From Bretschneidera sinensis (lineage: Eukaryota > Streptophyta > Magnoliopsida > Brassicales > Akaniaceae), in NCBI GenBank assembly GCA_023935145.1, contig CM043704.1, positions 100,415,373 to 100,479,372 of the forward strand: a DNA stretch of 64,000 nt. Reading direction: 5' to 3'. Below, one piece after another: positions 14,373 through 24,682 of the stretch. Made by a program: the position numbers and the translations under genes. The notes under the pieces are model-generated. The model was given only the letters and a program-made list of their open reading frames with translations, had not been told where the DNA came from and did no database searches. Each line of letters opens with the position of its first letter. Within the stretch, counting starts at the first letter, position 1.

Positions 14373-15668
14373 TCAACGAGTGGGAGAGTAGGAGTGGTCA
14401 CTGAGGAGATCTCGAATCTCTACCAAAGAGCCTTCCAAGTTCTCTTGGAGTAACTTAAAGTCATCCCTGAGGGTGCCGATGTTATAACACATCTGTGCAA
14501 TATCAGTCCGCACCGACTGGAAGCTCTGGTCGACAGAAGAGCTCAAGCTCTGGAAGCCCATTTGCATGGGTAGTTGGAGGCTTATAATAGCTTGTAAGAC
14601 ATCGTCATGTCCAGCTCGACTACCGCTAGAGCCACCACGTCAAGCATACTATAGGCTCGGGTCAGTGTTCATGGCTGTGAGAGGAGCTAAATCGTTAGGA
14701 ACCTCATCATTTTCCTAGCTGCTGTCCTCACCATCACCGATCTGTATGCTCCTCCCTACCTTGGAGTATATTATCCCATCTCGGATTATGCATCCTATCT
14801 TCTTTAGAGAAGAGACATTGATGATGTCCTTGGGGCTGAAGTCCTAAGCCTCTGAGGTGGGTAGAGGGACACGAAAGTGCTGGAGGATTAGGGTGATGAG
14901 CATCCCGTAAGGAAGGCACTCGGAGTCACTCGCTTCACCATTTATCATGTTAGCGAGCAATAAGGGGTAGATATTAAAGTGGTGCCCAATTTTGACACAC
15001 CAAATCAATACCATATATATCTTCGAGAGATAACCCTGACTCCCAAGTCGTGGGTAGATGATCTAACTCACGATGAAATTGAATAGTTTCAAGTCGAGGG
15101 GCATATCACTACATGTGTAAAATGTAGTAGGCCTAAAGATGTAGTTAGGGTCTCCCATAACAATTTGACATGCTTCCTTATAATCGAAATTGTATGGTCA
15201 TCCGTCCAGACTCCATTGGATCCCTTCCACAGGGATCCTTAGTATATTGATCAGGAGGTCAGTATTCACTTCAAACTCAATGCCTATGATGCTGGTTTTA
15301 AACCAAAGAGCCAGTGCACTTGATTTAACTAAGTTAGCATAGAATTGGTCAATAAGCTGTGGATAAACTTTTTGGTGTATCTTGACCAGTTGTGTCAAGT
15401 GTATGGCTTCAAAGCCAAGCATAATATCAAAATTTACATAACAAATAGAGTCGAAGTCAATGAATCTACCCATCATGATTTTTTTATAGTGTATAATGGA
15501 ATTATACTTGACCTTTGCAGCAGGGCTCCAAAATAGAGAATCACCGAGTTTGATCCTTGCCTTTTTGCTCGACGAACTGGTTAGCCCCCTCCCCTTTATG
15601 TCTGGACTCATGATTTTTTTAGAACGTGGCTTTGTAGGCGCATTGGGTTCTCCAGAGATGTATTTCAC
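14373..15668 (-). pseudogene. Envelope-like / 'plant transposon protein' ORF of the Sirevirus
   Basis: One reading frame of about 430 codons lies downstream of RNase H, where Sireviruses carry an envelope-like gene. It is interrupted by several in-frame stops, for example at 15198. Recognisable stretches: LFWSPAAKVKYNSI, then a GRFIDFDSICYVNFD segment, KVYPQLIDQFYANL, a GIEFEVNTDLLINILRIPVEG segment, LPYGMLITLILQHF, and a coiled-coil tail with MGFQSLSSSVDQSFQSVRTD. The domain is the one widespread in plant retroelement ORFs of unknown role. No clear signal peptide or membrane segment is visible. Its order and length are right for the family; the function of the product is unknown. Confidence 0.72.
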
Positions 15669-15914
15669 TCGGATTCTCTTAGAAATTTGAAAAAAAAAAC
15701 CTTTTTAGAGAGAGATTTAAAAGATTTTGGGAAATATGGATTTTTCAACAGTGAAAAGTTGAAAAATGGATGATTTAGGGCATGATTGAAGGTTGTATGG
15801 TGTGGATTTGAGAGATTTTAGGTTGAAATCATGAATTTTCTAGAGAGAGAAAGCTTGGGGTTTTCAACAATGGCGTAAAATCTGAAAAATTTGAAGAGAC
15901 TATTTATAAAATCG

Positions 15915-16290
15915 TGATACCAGTCGATTGGGCCCTTCTAAATTTGGGAATTTTTTGACATACCAGTCGAATGGGTCGAGATACCAGTCGACTAAGTAAA
16001 CTGACAGAGAGACACTAGTCGACCAGATGTACGATACTAGTTGACTAAGTGGATCATCAAAATTTCAAATTTTTGGCTCTAAACAATGTCTTGTAATACC
16101 AGTCAACTGGGTGTTCATACTAGTCAACTGATAAAATGGACAGTGTAAAACTAGTGGACTTGGTATCTTTTACCAATCGATTGGGGTTATTGAAAATCTT
16201 GCTCCAAGTATTCTCATGTAATACTAGTCGACTGGTTCCTTGAACTAGTCGACTGGTTGAATTGGCAGTGAGTTACCAATCTACTGGATC
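15915..16290. repeat. Array of TCGA-centred palindromic 12-mers in the Sirevirus
   Basis: About a dozen copies of TACCAGTCGACTGGG and decayed forms (for example ACTAGTCGACTGG, ACCAGTCGAATGG) are spaced 15-40 bases apart in the non-coding gap between RNase H and the envelope-like ORF. The core CCAGTCGACTGG is its own reverse complement. The same motif occurs in both LTRs at 13200-13370 and 24210-24370. Dispersed palindromic repeats in non-coding parts are described for Sireviruses, though the sequence here differs from the one I recall for maize elements. Confidence 0.85.
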
Positions 16291-16436
16291 CTTTATGAAA
16301 CTTAAAATTTTGAGCTCTACCTTAGAATTTTAGCATAAATTTGTTTATTTATGCCATCTTGAGTGAGAAATATTAAATGAGATTTAATACTCATTTACTA
16401 GATGTCAATTTATATATACGATGAATGTGAATTTAA

Positions 16437-17293
16437 TCATATATACAGTTTATCATAGTCTTTCAAGCCCATCAATAGTCTAATCTTACAAAAGCTATCT
16501 TCCTGTAAGGGTTTTTTAAGAATATCAATTATTTGATCTTCCGAAAGAATAAATTCTAGTCTAATATCACCCTTTTGAGCATGGTCTCTTATGAAATGAT
16601 GCATACTTTCTATGTGTTTGGTTCTAGAATGCTGAATAGGGTTTTTGGTCAAGTTGATGGCACTAGTGTTATCACAATGAATTGGAATATCTTTAAAGTT
16701 CATGCCATAGTCTTCTAGTTGTTGTTTCATCCACAACACTTGTGCACAACAACTTCCAGCAGCAACATATTCCGCTTTGGTAGTAGATAGTGCAATCGAA
16801 ATTTGTTTCTTAGAAAACCAAGAGGTTAACATTGCACCTAAAAATTGGCATATACCACTAGTACTTTTTCTATCTAACCTACAACCTGCAAAATTAGCAT
16901 CCGAATATCCAACAAGGTCAAAAGATGATTCTCTAGAGTACCATAAGCCTAGGTTTTGAGTCTCTTGTAAGTACCTTAGAATTCTTTTTACAACAATTAC
17001 ATATGATTCCTTAGGGTTAGCTTGAAATCTAGCATACATGCATACACTGAACATTATATCAGGTCTACTTGTAGTTAGATAAAGTAAAGCTCATATCATG
17101 CTTCTATAATTTTTAGTATCTACACACTTACTTCCTTCATCTAGGTCAAGTTTTGTAGAGGTGCTCATAGGAGTGTCAATTGAATTTGAGTTTTCCATAC
17201 CAAACCTCTTTAATAGGTCCTTGGTGTACATTGATTGATTGATGAAGATCCCCTCTTTCAATTGTTTGATTTGAAGTCCAAGAAAGTAGGTGA
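16437..17293 (-). pseudogene. Sirevirus RT C-terminus and RNase H
   Basis: On the minus strand, beginning directly at the nested insertion: LTYFLGLQIKQ, GIFINQSMYTKDLLKRFGME, a stop within the LLYLTTSRPDI block near 17090, then ILRYLQETQNLGLWYS, VGYSDANFAGCRLDRKSTSG, ALSTTKAEYVAAGSCCAQ, HCDNTSAINLTKNPI and HIESMHHFIRDH. These are the classic copia RT-thumb and RNase H motifs. The upstream part of the same gene continues beyond the nested element at 19184. The acidic residues of RNase H (D in YSDAN, E in KAEY, D in HCDN) are kept, but the frame has an upstream stop. Confidence 0.93.
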
Positions 17294-17298
17294 GTTCT

Positions 17299-17723
17299 TA
17301 TTGTGAAAAAATATACTCAAATTAAAAGGGTAAATAATTGAACAGTTTTACTTGCAAGTGCACAAGGTCAACTTAGTAGTATAGTGTGCAAAATGCGAGA
17401 TCATCTCCACAGGGATTGGTTAAGTTCGATTTAAAATTAAATTCATAATATGAACGATAGAAATAAGTATTGAGTTTGAATTGATGATGATAAACACTTA
17501 GGGCTGGGTGGATATCAAAGCCCTAAGTGTTAATCATTATCAATTCAAACTCAATACCTATTTCTATCGTTTATATTATGAATTTAATTTTAAATCGAAC
17601 TTTACCAATCCCTGTGGAGATGATCTCGCATTTTGCACACTATACTACTAAATTGACCTTGTGCACTTGCAAGTAAAACTGTTCAATTATTTATTTTTAA
17701 TTTGGGTAGATTTTTGCACAACA
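17299..17723. repeat. Large near-perfect palindrome (arms about 205 bp, 13-bp loop)
   Basis: The left arm 17299-17505 and right arm 17519-17723 are reverse complements with few mismatches. The centre is CACTTAGGGCT / GGGTGGATATCAA / AGCCCTAAGTG. Each arm is the end of an LTR (ACTTGCAAGTGCACAAGGT and CACAGGGATTGG are the landmarks). The right arm is followed directly by the primer-binding site. Such a structure should extrude as a long hairpin and could give double-stranded RNA if transcribed. Confidence 0.9.
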
Positions 17724-17989
17724 AGTTTTTAGTGCCGTTGCCGGGGATTGCGCTAAAATTCTGTTTAGAATTAATTTTTTTTCATTTTTTTTTCTGTTCT
17801 GTTTTATTTTATGTCATAAAAAACCAACCCATTTTCTGCACTCACTAACCTCGCCCATGCCAAGACACTCTTTGCACTCGCGGCACTCAACTCCACTTAC
17901 CACCACACGCCATCGTCCAGACCCCCTACACCACCGCTCACACCCACGTACACACCAAGTATTACCTTATGCCCATTTTGCCTGCAATA

Positions 17990-18193
17990 GAGCAGACAGG
18001 CTTGAATAGCCTCTTCAATCCACGACGCTTGAATTCCTGGATAGCCCATTGAGTTGCTTCAAAGTTCTTGAAGTCGTCATCAATGTTGAATGTAGTTTCG
18101 AATAAGATCTCCCTTTGTTCAAAGCTGGGCCGAGAGGGCTATGTGCGACTTCCCGAAGCACAGGAACATAAAACTTAGTGCTCATGGGAGGCA
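17990..18193 (-). pseudogene. ORF2 N-terminal fragment of the nested relic
   Basis: After a start at 18193 (MPPMSTKF), and after a frame change, the minus strand reads ETTFNIDDDFKNFEATQWA then IQEFKRRGLKRLFKPV. This matches the start of the ORF at 56178-56762 (FETTFNME, DATRWAVQEFKNRGLKRLFQPV). It is truncated after about 65 residues. It shows that the relic belongs to the same element family as 53533-61741. Confidence 0.8.
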
Positions 18194-19183
18194 TCTTATA
18201 GCATATCCTTTTATTTTTAGTATTTTTCATATTTTTTGTTAGTATTTATTTTTATGTTGACCTTTTGTTTTTCTTATAACTGTTTACTTTTAGTATCTTT
18301 TGTTTTCCGGTATTACTTTCATTTTTCTTTTTCAAGGACAAGGTGTGTACATCAGTTCAAGTTTGGGGGTGTGCTATGAGCCATGCTAGCTAGCTAGTTC
18401 TCTATCTCCCAAGTCAGATCTTTCCATGTTATTCACACATTTGGGACAATGTGTAGTTTAAGTTTGGGGGTATGGGAGACACACTCACACACACTCTGCC
18501 CCAGTTTTTTTTATATTATTTTTTAAAAGAAAAGATAAATGCATATTCATGTTGTTTTGAAATTTCGGTTGATTTAAACAAATATTGGGAAATCTTGAAC
18601 ACATGATCTAATGATAGAGTTTGGTCTTGTGTGTTTGTCAATTTTTACAGATCATATGCTCTCTTAAGGAACAACTTAGTATACACCATGCTAAATCCCT
18701 TAAGAGAGAAAAGAGTTACACCATGCCTAACTCGTTGCTTAGAAAAATCAATAGCTTAAAGAGTATATACCATGCCCTTAGGTTGATGACAGTAAGTAAT
18801 CATAATATGACTAAAGCATTGACACATTGTTTTGTTGGGAAAATATGATTATGGTGGATATCAAAGCCATCCTAACCTTACTTTCCAAAATAGGTTCTGC
18901 CGTTTTACTGCACGTGTGTGCTCGATCTCATAGTGGTGCACTCGAGCCTTATTCTTGTGCGCATGAGCACTCGTGCACTCGATCGCACTCTTCTGTGCTC
19001 GATCGCACTATGCATCTACCAGTTCTTGCAAGTGTTTGGTTTCCAATCCTGATAAGGCTCATTTTCTTCAATATCCTAGGAAAACACAGAAAAGAAATAA
19101 AATAGCACAAAATAACACGACTAAGAACTTGACAAATGTAAATTAAGGGGCTTAAATACGAATATTTAAACATTTATCAGTTC

Positions 19184-19840
19184 TCCTATCATGCTCATTT
19201 CAAATTCTCATTACATGCACTTAGCAAACTCTTGACACATAAATTCATTAGAAGCACCAAATATAATATTATCAACATATATTTGGACTAATAGTGTGTC
19301 ATTCTTATGTGTTTTTGTGAAGAGGGTTGTGTCTATTTTTCCTCTAGTAAAACTATTTTCAAGCAAAAACTTACTTAGTCTTTCATACCATGCTCTTGGA
19401 GCTTGCTTCAACCCATATAGAGCTTTAGAAAGTTTATAGATATGGTTTAGAAGACTAGGATATTCAAATCCAAGAGGTTGCTTAACATACACCTCTTCTT
19501 CTATAAAGCCATTTAAAAAGGCACAATTTAGCAACTAGTCTAGCTTTGTTCCTAGTTGCTATTCCATTTTCATTCATTTTATTTCTATATACCCATTTGG
19601 TTCATATTATTGTGTGATTATTTGGTCTAGGAACCAAATCTATACCTTGTCTCTTTCAAATTGATTTAGTTCTTCTTGCATAGCATTTATCCAATCATTA
19701 TTTTTTTCGACTTCTATAAAAGTCTTAGGTTCTACTTGAGATAAATAAGCTACACAATTACAAATATTTCTAATAGAGGATCGAGTTCTTACCCCTTGTG
19801 AAGTATCACTAATCACTTGATCGATTAGACGATAATTCAC
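19184..19840 (-). pseudogene. Sirevirus reverse transcriptase N-terminal part
   Basis: On the minus strand: NDWINAMQEELNQFERDKV, the KARLVA block, then after a deletion CAFLNGFIEEEVYVKQPLGF, YKLSKALYGLKQAPRAWYERL, and LVQIYVDNIIFGASNEF. The family has about a hundred residues between the KARLVA and FLNGF blocks; here they are nearly adjacent (near 19535-19550), so a large part of the polymerase fingers and palm is gone. The YVDD box reads YVDN, a loss of one catalytic Asp. The frame ends at the nested insertion at 19183. Confidence 0.93.
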
Positions 19841-19946
19841 ATACTTCCAATCTTTGGGAAAACTATCCTCCTGTTGACTTGTAGATAGTTGATCAAGATT
19901 GTGAGCATCTACTTCTTGATCTATTTGAGGTTTATTCTCCTTTGGG

Positions 19947-21010
19947 TCAACAATGGGAGTAGGTGTTTGTTTCTATCCTTGGAATAGAATCTGCATCATC
20001 ATTAAAAGAAACTATTCTACTGCTAATAGAGTTAGATTCATCAAAGGCTACATGTACGGATTCTTCAACTACTAGAGTTCTTTTATTAAAAAATCTATAA
20101 GCTGTACTGGAGGTTGAATATCCTAAAAAGATTCCTTCATCGGTCATTGAGTCAAATTTATCAAAGTTAGTTTTATTGTTATTTAGAATGAAGCATTTAC
20201 AACCAAAAGCATAAAAATAAGAGATATTAGGCTTTCTACCTTTCCATAGTTCATATGGAGTTTTATTTAGTATAGGCCTAATTAATACTCTATTTAAAAC
20301 ATAGCATGAAGTATTTACGACTTCTACCCAAAAATATATTGGTAAACTATTTTCACAAAGCATTGTTCTTGCAAATTCTTTTAGAAATCTATTTTTCCTC
20401 TCAATAACTCTATTTTGTTGAGGAGTTCTAGGTTCCGAAAATTTGTGATCAATTCTATTTTCATCACAAAATTTTGAAAAGCTTTGGTTTTCAAATTCCT
20501 TTCTATGATCACTTCTTATACTTGAAATAAAAATTTCTTTTTCATTTTGAACCTTTTTACAAAAGTTCACAAATCCTTTGTATGCTTCATCCTTGTATGC
20601 AATAAAGATAACAAAGGTATATCTTGAATAGTCATCAACAATAACAAGAGCATATTGATGGCCACCTAGTGTAATAGTACTTATTGGACCGAATAAGTCC
20701 ATATGCAAAAGTTCTAATGGTCTAGTAGTTGAGACTATATTTTTTGATTTAAAAAAAATTTTAGTTTATTTTCCTATTAGACAAGCATCACGCACCTTTT
20801 CTTTTTCAAATTTGATTTTTGGTAGTCTAATGACTAAATCTTTTCTTGAAATGATTTTAAGCAAATCTATATTCACATGGCCAAGTCTTTTATGTCATAG
20901 CCATGGGTTTTCACTAAAAGTGGAAAAATATTTCTCATTTTTCGAATGCAAATATTTTAAATCAACTATATAGACATTTTTCGTGTCTATGGCCAACAAG
21001 CTTGATTTTG
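19947..21010 (-). pseudogene. Sirevirus GAG-preintegrase and integrase core
   Basis: The pre-integrase zinc domain is read near 20760-20900 on the minus strand (KRLGHVNIDLLKIISRK, then RDACLIGK) with frame breaks. The integrase core runs 19947-20720: LHMDLFGPISTI, VDDYSRYTFVIF (first catalytic Asp), IRSDHRKEFENQ (second Asp; the usual GG is altered to HR), TPQQNRVIERKNRFL (catalytic Glu), then the copia C-terminal landmarks NKTPYELWKGRKPNISY, FGCKCFI and EGIFLGYS. The D,D,E set is still legible. A stop falls before the pre-integrase/integrase junction. Confidence 0.93.
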
Positions 21011-21360
21011 TTACTTTTGATGTCTATAACTAGACAATGAGAGATTTCAAATATGACTTTGTTGCCTTTGTCACATAGTTGACTAATACTAAGCAAATTT
21101 GACTTAAGGCCTTGCAAATATAATACATGATCAATGGTTGAGAAATCATTACCAAATTTTTCATGCCCGATGATTTTTATCTTTGTGTTATCTCTAATGG
21201 TGACATGTTCACCATCCCTTAGAGTTAGTTCTTTGAATACACTTCGATCACCGATTATGTGCTTTGAGCATCCACTATCAAGGTACCAACAGTTACTTTT
21301 CTCCTTGGTGTGGAGATATATCTACAATACACAAGGATATACAATTGCACTCCTAGGTAC

Positions 21361-22188
21361 TCAAAATTTTTTGGGTCCTTTGGGGTTAGCCCCAGAAAAT
21401 AAGGTTCCTTTAGGGACCCATACTTTATTAACATTGTAAGGTGCTCTAAATTTAAAGACATGTTGATAAGGCATAATCCTAGGATAATAGTTATTGATAT
21501 TTCTAGGATTTCTCAAATATGCATGCCTATAGTTCCTTGGATAAGTATTCCTAGGATACATGTTTCTATTGTGAAGATTATGAACATGCATGTCATCTCT
21601 AGGAAATGTATGATGATGATTTCTAGGATATGTACTCACATTATTATAAACACACATATTATTTCTAGGATACACATGATGGTAATTCCTAGGATGTGCA
21701 CGTGTAGTGTGCAAGTTATGAGTATACATATTATTTTTATGATGCACATGATGGTTACTCCTAGGATATGTGTATGCATTTCTTGAATGATTGTTCCTAG
21801 CATTTGAATTTCTTAAGTGAGCATACATATATGCATGTGTATTTCTATGATGTTTATTTCTAGTAAATGCATTAGGATTTACATTTGCATTTCTAGGCTT
21901 ACTAGCATGTATTGATGGAGTGCTTTTAATCTTGCTAGTAGTATTGGAAGTGGAGACTTCATTCACACATGTTGTTTTCTTGAACAAAGTCTCTTTTGAC
22001 TTTTGCTTGCCTAATGGAGAATAATCCAAGCAAGATTTTCCTTCATTTAACCTTTGGCTAGATAGCACTTCATCTAGCTTTTCTTTTCCAAACATAAGTC
22101 TAGATATTGTGCTATTTAATTCCATTATTTTCTTCTTTAAATTTTCATTTTTATATTTAAGAAAATCTTGAGAAGAATTATAAAGCAT
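21361..22188 (-). pseudogene. Sirevirus gag-pol spacer with coiled coil and YPRN/H-rich repeats
   Basis: An open frame of 275 codons. It starts with a coiled-coil stretch (LKKKIMELNSTISRLMFGKE, followed by LDEVLSSQRLNEG) and continues with about 130 residues rich in Asn, Arg, His and Tyr, built on variants of YPRNHHH, YPRNNM and MYPRNTYPRN. It ends KVWVPKGTLFSGANPKGPKKF, the short conserved block that precedes the protease in this lineage. This is a part of the gag-pol polyprotein, not a host gene. The repeat-rich part looks like local expansion of a nucleic-acid-binding, basic linker. Confidence 0.7.
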
Positions 22189-22214
22189 GGAAGATAGTTT
22201 TTATTTTTTTTTCT

Positions 22215-23413
22215 TTAAGCCTTCCATCTCTTTAGAAAGAGTTGTACTTCCTTTATGAGGGTTGTATTCCTAGAATCAAATTTCTTCAATTCTTCATGCA
22301 TTTCATTTGTAACCTCAATTAATTCTTCACTGCTACTAACAATGTTATTATTAGAAGGGGAAGAATTTGATACCTCATTTTTGTCATCAATTACCATCAA
22401 GCATAGGTTGGAAATCTCCTCGTATCCGACTTCATTCTCCGGGGATTCTTTTTCTCCATCATCACTCTAAGTGGTTGCAATCATAGCTTTATTTTTGAAG
22501 CTCTTATATGGTTTGCTTGCTATTGTACAATCGACCTTGATATGATTGGGCATAAGAGGTTCCCTTTTTGGAGTGGAATCCCTTGTGTAAGGTTTCTTGT
22601 TTTTTTTTTCAAGAACTTGTGAAACCTTTTGGTGATTAGAGCCATCTCACCATCTTTTTCGCTGCTCTCTACCTCTTCTTCCATTTCTTCATCTTTTTTT
22701 GCTCATAGAGGCCTTGAGAGTAATCACATTTTCTTCTTCTCATCATCATTGACAACGGGATTCATTTCTTTCATCTCGTATGCAATAATGATCCGAGAAG
22801 TGTTTTGACATCAAGTTTGTGGCCTCCGTGATGGCTGTCTTCTTTGCTTTCCAAGTGGATGCCAAAGACCTTAAGATCTTCCTTGTTAGTTCAAATTCTT
22901 CAATGTTCCTACCATGAAGCTTTAAACCGTTAACAATGGTAGTAAAACGTGAGTGCATTTGAGAAATTGTTTCGTTAGGAGACATTTTGAAAGATTCGTA
23001 CTCGGACACTAGCATATAGATTTTTGATTTTTTGACTTCGCTAGTGCTCTCATATGTAACTTGTAATTTGTCCCAAATTTCTTTAGCTGTAACACATGCA
23101 TAAATTTTATTGTATTTAGCTATATCTAAAGAAAAATGTAAAATACCAGTGGCTCTACTATTTAGAGACATCATTCTACAATCCTTTTCATTAAACTCTG
23201 TTTTGAGTTTAGGCATTGTATGATTGATTTCTCCAGTAGTTATTTTTTTTGTAGGAATTCTAGGTCATTCTTCAATGACGCTCCATAGATTGTAATCTTG
23301 TCATTCGACAAAGATTTTCATTCTATTTTTCCAATAGTTATAGTTAGAGCCATTGAACAAAGAAGGCCTAGTATAGGAATGCCCTTCGGTATAGCTAGTA
23401 GATGCTATCGAAT
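22215..23413 (-). pseudogene. Sirevirus gag (capsid region, remnant zinc knuckle, acidic tail)
   Basis: Gag starts near 23413 with STSYTEGHSYTRPSLFNGSN and NYWKNRMKIFVE, has early stops, then runs open through 22746: KTEFNEKDCRMMSLNSRA, AKEIWDKLQVTYE, ETISQMHSRFTTIVNGLK. This is the copia gag (UBN2-type) capsid region. A degenerate zinc-knuckle region follows near 22520-22560 (PNHIKVDCTI), then an acidic Ser/Glu/Asn-rich segment to 22215. Multiple frameshifts. Its product would form the virus-like particle; this copy cannot make it whole. Confidence 0.88.
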
Positions 23414-23445
23414 CAACTCAAGGATTTTAAGTCTGAAATTGAATA

Positions 23446-23463
23446 CGAAGCTCTAATACCAAT
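23446..23463 (-). other. Primer-binding site of the Sirevirus
   Basis: Immediately inside the 5' LTR the minus strand reads TTGGTATTAGAGCTTCG, close to the TGGTATCAGAGC sequence complementary to initiator Met tRNA that plant copia elements use. It confirms the minus orientation and the LTR boundary at 23464. Confidence 0.8.
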
Positions 23464-24682
23464 TGTAAACCGAGGTTCAAACTCAAGAGGGTGAATTGGG
23501 TTTTAAAAACTTTTGTTAATTAAACTTGCAAGTTTTTAAACAGTTAAATACACAATGCACACAATCAAATAATATACTTGAAAGTAAAGGAGTTCAAAGG
23601 AAGAGAAAGTGCAAACTCTGTTTATAGTAGTTCGGCAATATCGAAATCCACCCAACCCTATGTCCACTCTCTTCAAGGAACCTCCTTGAAACAATCCACT
23701 AAAACTTTAGTCGGGCAACTTCACAGGTTTTGTACAAACCTTATAACCAATCCCTTCCTTATGGAAGATAATTCCTTCCTCACGGAAACTAATCCCTTCC
23801 TCACGGAAGCTACTCCCTTCCTCACGGAAGCTACTCCCTTCCTCACGGAAGTTATAAAGAAGTATCTAATCCTAAACACTCTAAGAGTTATTACAACTTT
23901 TTCCTCTTTACAATAAATGAGATTTGTTGTAAAGTAAATGGTAGAGAGATAGCAATAAGTGCTTTTATAAATGAATAATATCTCTTTTTCAAGAACAAGC
24001 TTGAACAATGGCTCAACAATAAGTTTTTCAAAGTTTTTGAGAATTAATGAGCTATCTTGTATATTGAATGTATTATCTTCTTGTTTTAAATGCTCATTGA
24101 AGTGGGTTTATATAGCTTTCAACTAATATGGCCGTTAGAGACTGACTTGGTAGGTTTGGAGTATTAAATGCTCATGTCCCGCGTTTGGAACGATCATATT
24201 TTCGAATTACCAGTCGACTGGGTCATTGTACTAGTCGACTGGGTCAAGTGGAAAATGTTCACTTTTAGGCTTAGGGAGAGTATCAGTCGATTAGGTTTTT
24301 AGTACCAATCGACTGGGAACTTACTGTCCCATATCCCAATCGACTGGTATGTGAAGCCAGTCGACTAGATTGTCCTTCAACCTAATTTTCATGTTTCAAA
24401 ACTGTTTTTGACTTAGAAATTTTTGTATACTTGGTTTTGTTAAAGTCTTTTTGCAAAATGAGCCACAGATCAAGCTATGTAATTGAACATAAGAGATTTA
24501 CAATTGTTTCAATTACTTTAATGCCTATTCTAGATCATCTATCATGTTGCGGTGTCTGAATCGAGTTGAGTTCTTGCGTCTTGTTTTTGTACTGAATGCT
24601 TTTAATGCTTAAACATTTAGATAAAACTGTTAGTGTAGTTAGAGTAGTGTTTTGTCATTTATTAAAATCAAATATGGGTTAA
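23464..24682 (-). repeat. Sirevirus 5' LTR (1219 bp)
   Basis: Pairs with 12536-13676. It starts TGTAAACCGAGG and ends GGTTAACA in plus reading. A minus-strand TATA box (CTATATAAAC) lies near 24107-24115, and the palindromic CCAGTCGACTGG cluster at 24210-24370. It is about 80 bases longer than the other LTR, chiefly because of an expanded short tandem repeat at 23740-23860. Confidence 0.92.
23740..23860. repeat. Short tandem repeat expanded in one LTR
   Basis: Five units of about 21-23 bases built on CTACTCCCTTCCTCACGGAAG stand in tandem. The partner LTR has about one to two units at the same place (near 12815-12850). The unit contains the inverted pair CTTCC...GGAAG, so each unit is a small hairpin. 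It opens a misleading plus-strand reading frame with repeated NPFLTEA residues. Confidence 0.85.

Larger units (their letters stand above)
17299..19178. mobile_element. Rearranged Athila-like relic nested in the Sirevirus RT gene
   Basis: A 1880-bp insertion is flanked by a perfect 5-bp duplication, GTTCT (17294-17298 and 19179-19183), and splits the Sirevirus RT frame. The outer ends read TATTGTG... and ...TTTATCA, the LTR ends of the gypsy element found at 53533-61741. Inside, the order is scrambled: an LTR end in minus orientation, the same LTR end again in plus orientation followed by an Asp-tRNA-type primer site (GTGCCGTTGCCGGGGATTG, near 17732-17750), a minus-strand ORF2 fragment, an ORF2-downstream block in the opposite sense (18320-18500, reverse complement of 55850-55960), and LTR pieces in minus (18640-18770) and plus (18900-19178) sense relative to 60454-61741. 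It has no gag-pol coding capacity. Confidence 0.8.
12536..24682 (-). mobile_element. Sirevirus-like Ty1/copia retrotransposon, 12.1 kb, inactive
   Basis: Two LTRs (12536-13676 and 23464-24682) begin TGTAAACCGAGG and end TTAACA or TCAACA. The target duplication is CCATT (12531-12535) against CCACT (24683-24687), one base different. In element orientation: 5' LTR, an initiator-Met-type primer site (TGGTATTAGAGC, near 23450-23461), gag, protease/integrase, RT, RNase H, an envelope-like ORF, purine tract, 3' LTR. An envelope-like ORF after pol, long LTRs and palindromic repeats are features known for the Sirevirus (SIRE1/Maximus) lineage. A 1.9-kb second element sits inside RT. All coding parts are broken by stops, frameshifts and at least one deletion, so it cannot move by itself. 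Confidence 0.93.

Noticed and set aside
14734..14919. 61-codon minus-strand ORF with LRGLGLQPQGHH
   Set aside because: It is out of frame with the envelope-like ORF that covers the same bases and matches the known domain.
15915..16290. CRISPR-like array of short palindromic repeats
   Set aside because: Spacing is irregular, there are no constant-length unique spacers or cas genes, and the host is a plant. The repeats belong to a retrotransposon.
23578..23916. 112-codon plus-strand frame with NPFLTEA repeats
   Set aside because: It lies wholly in the Sirevirus 5' LTR and is produced by the expanded 21-mer repeat.
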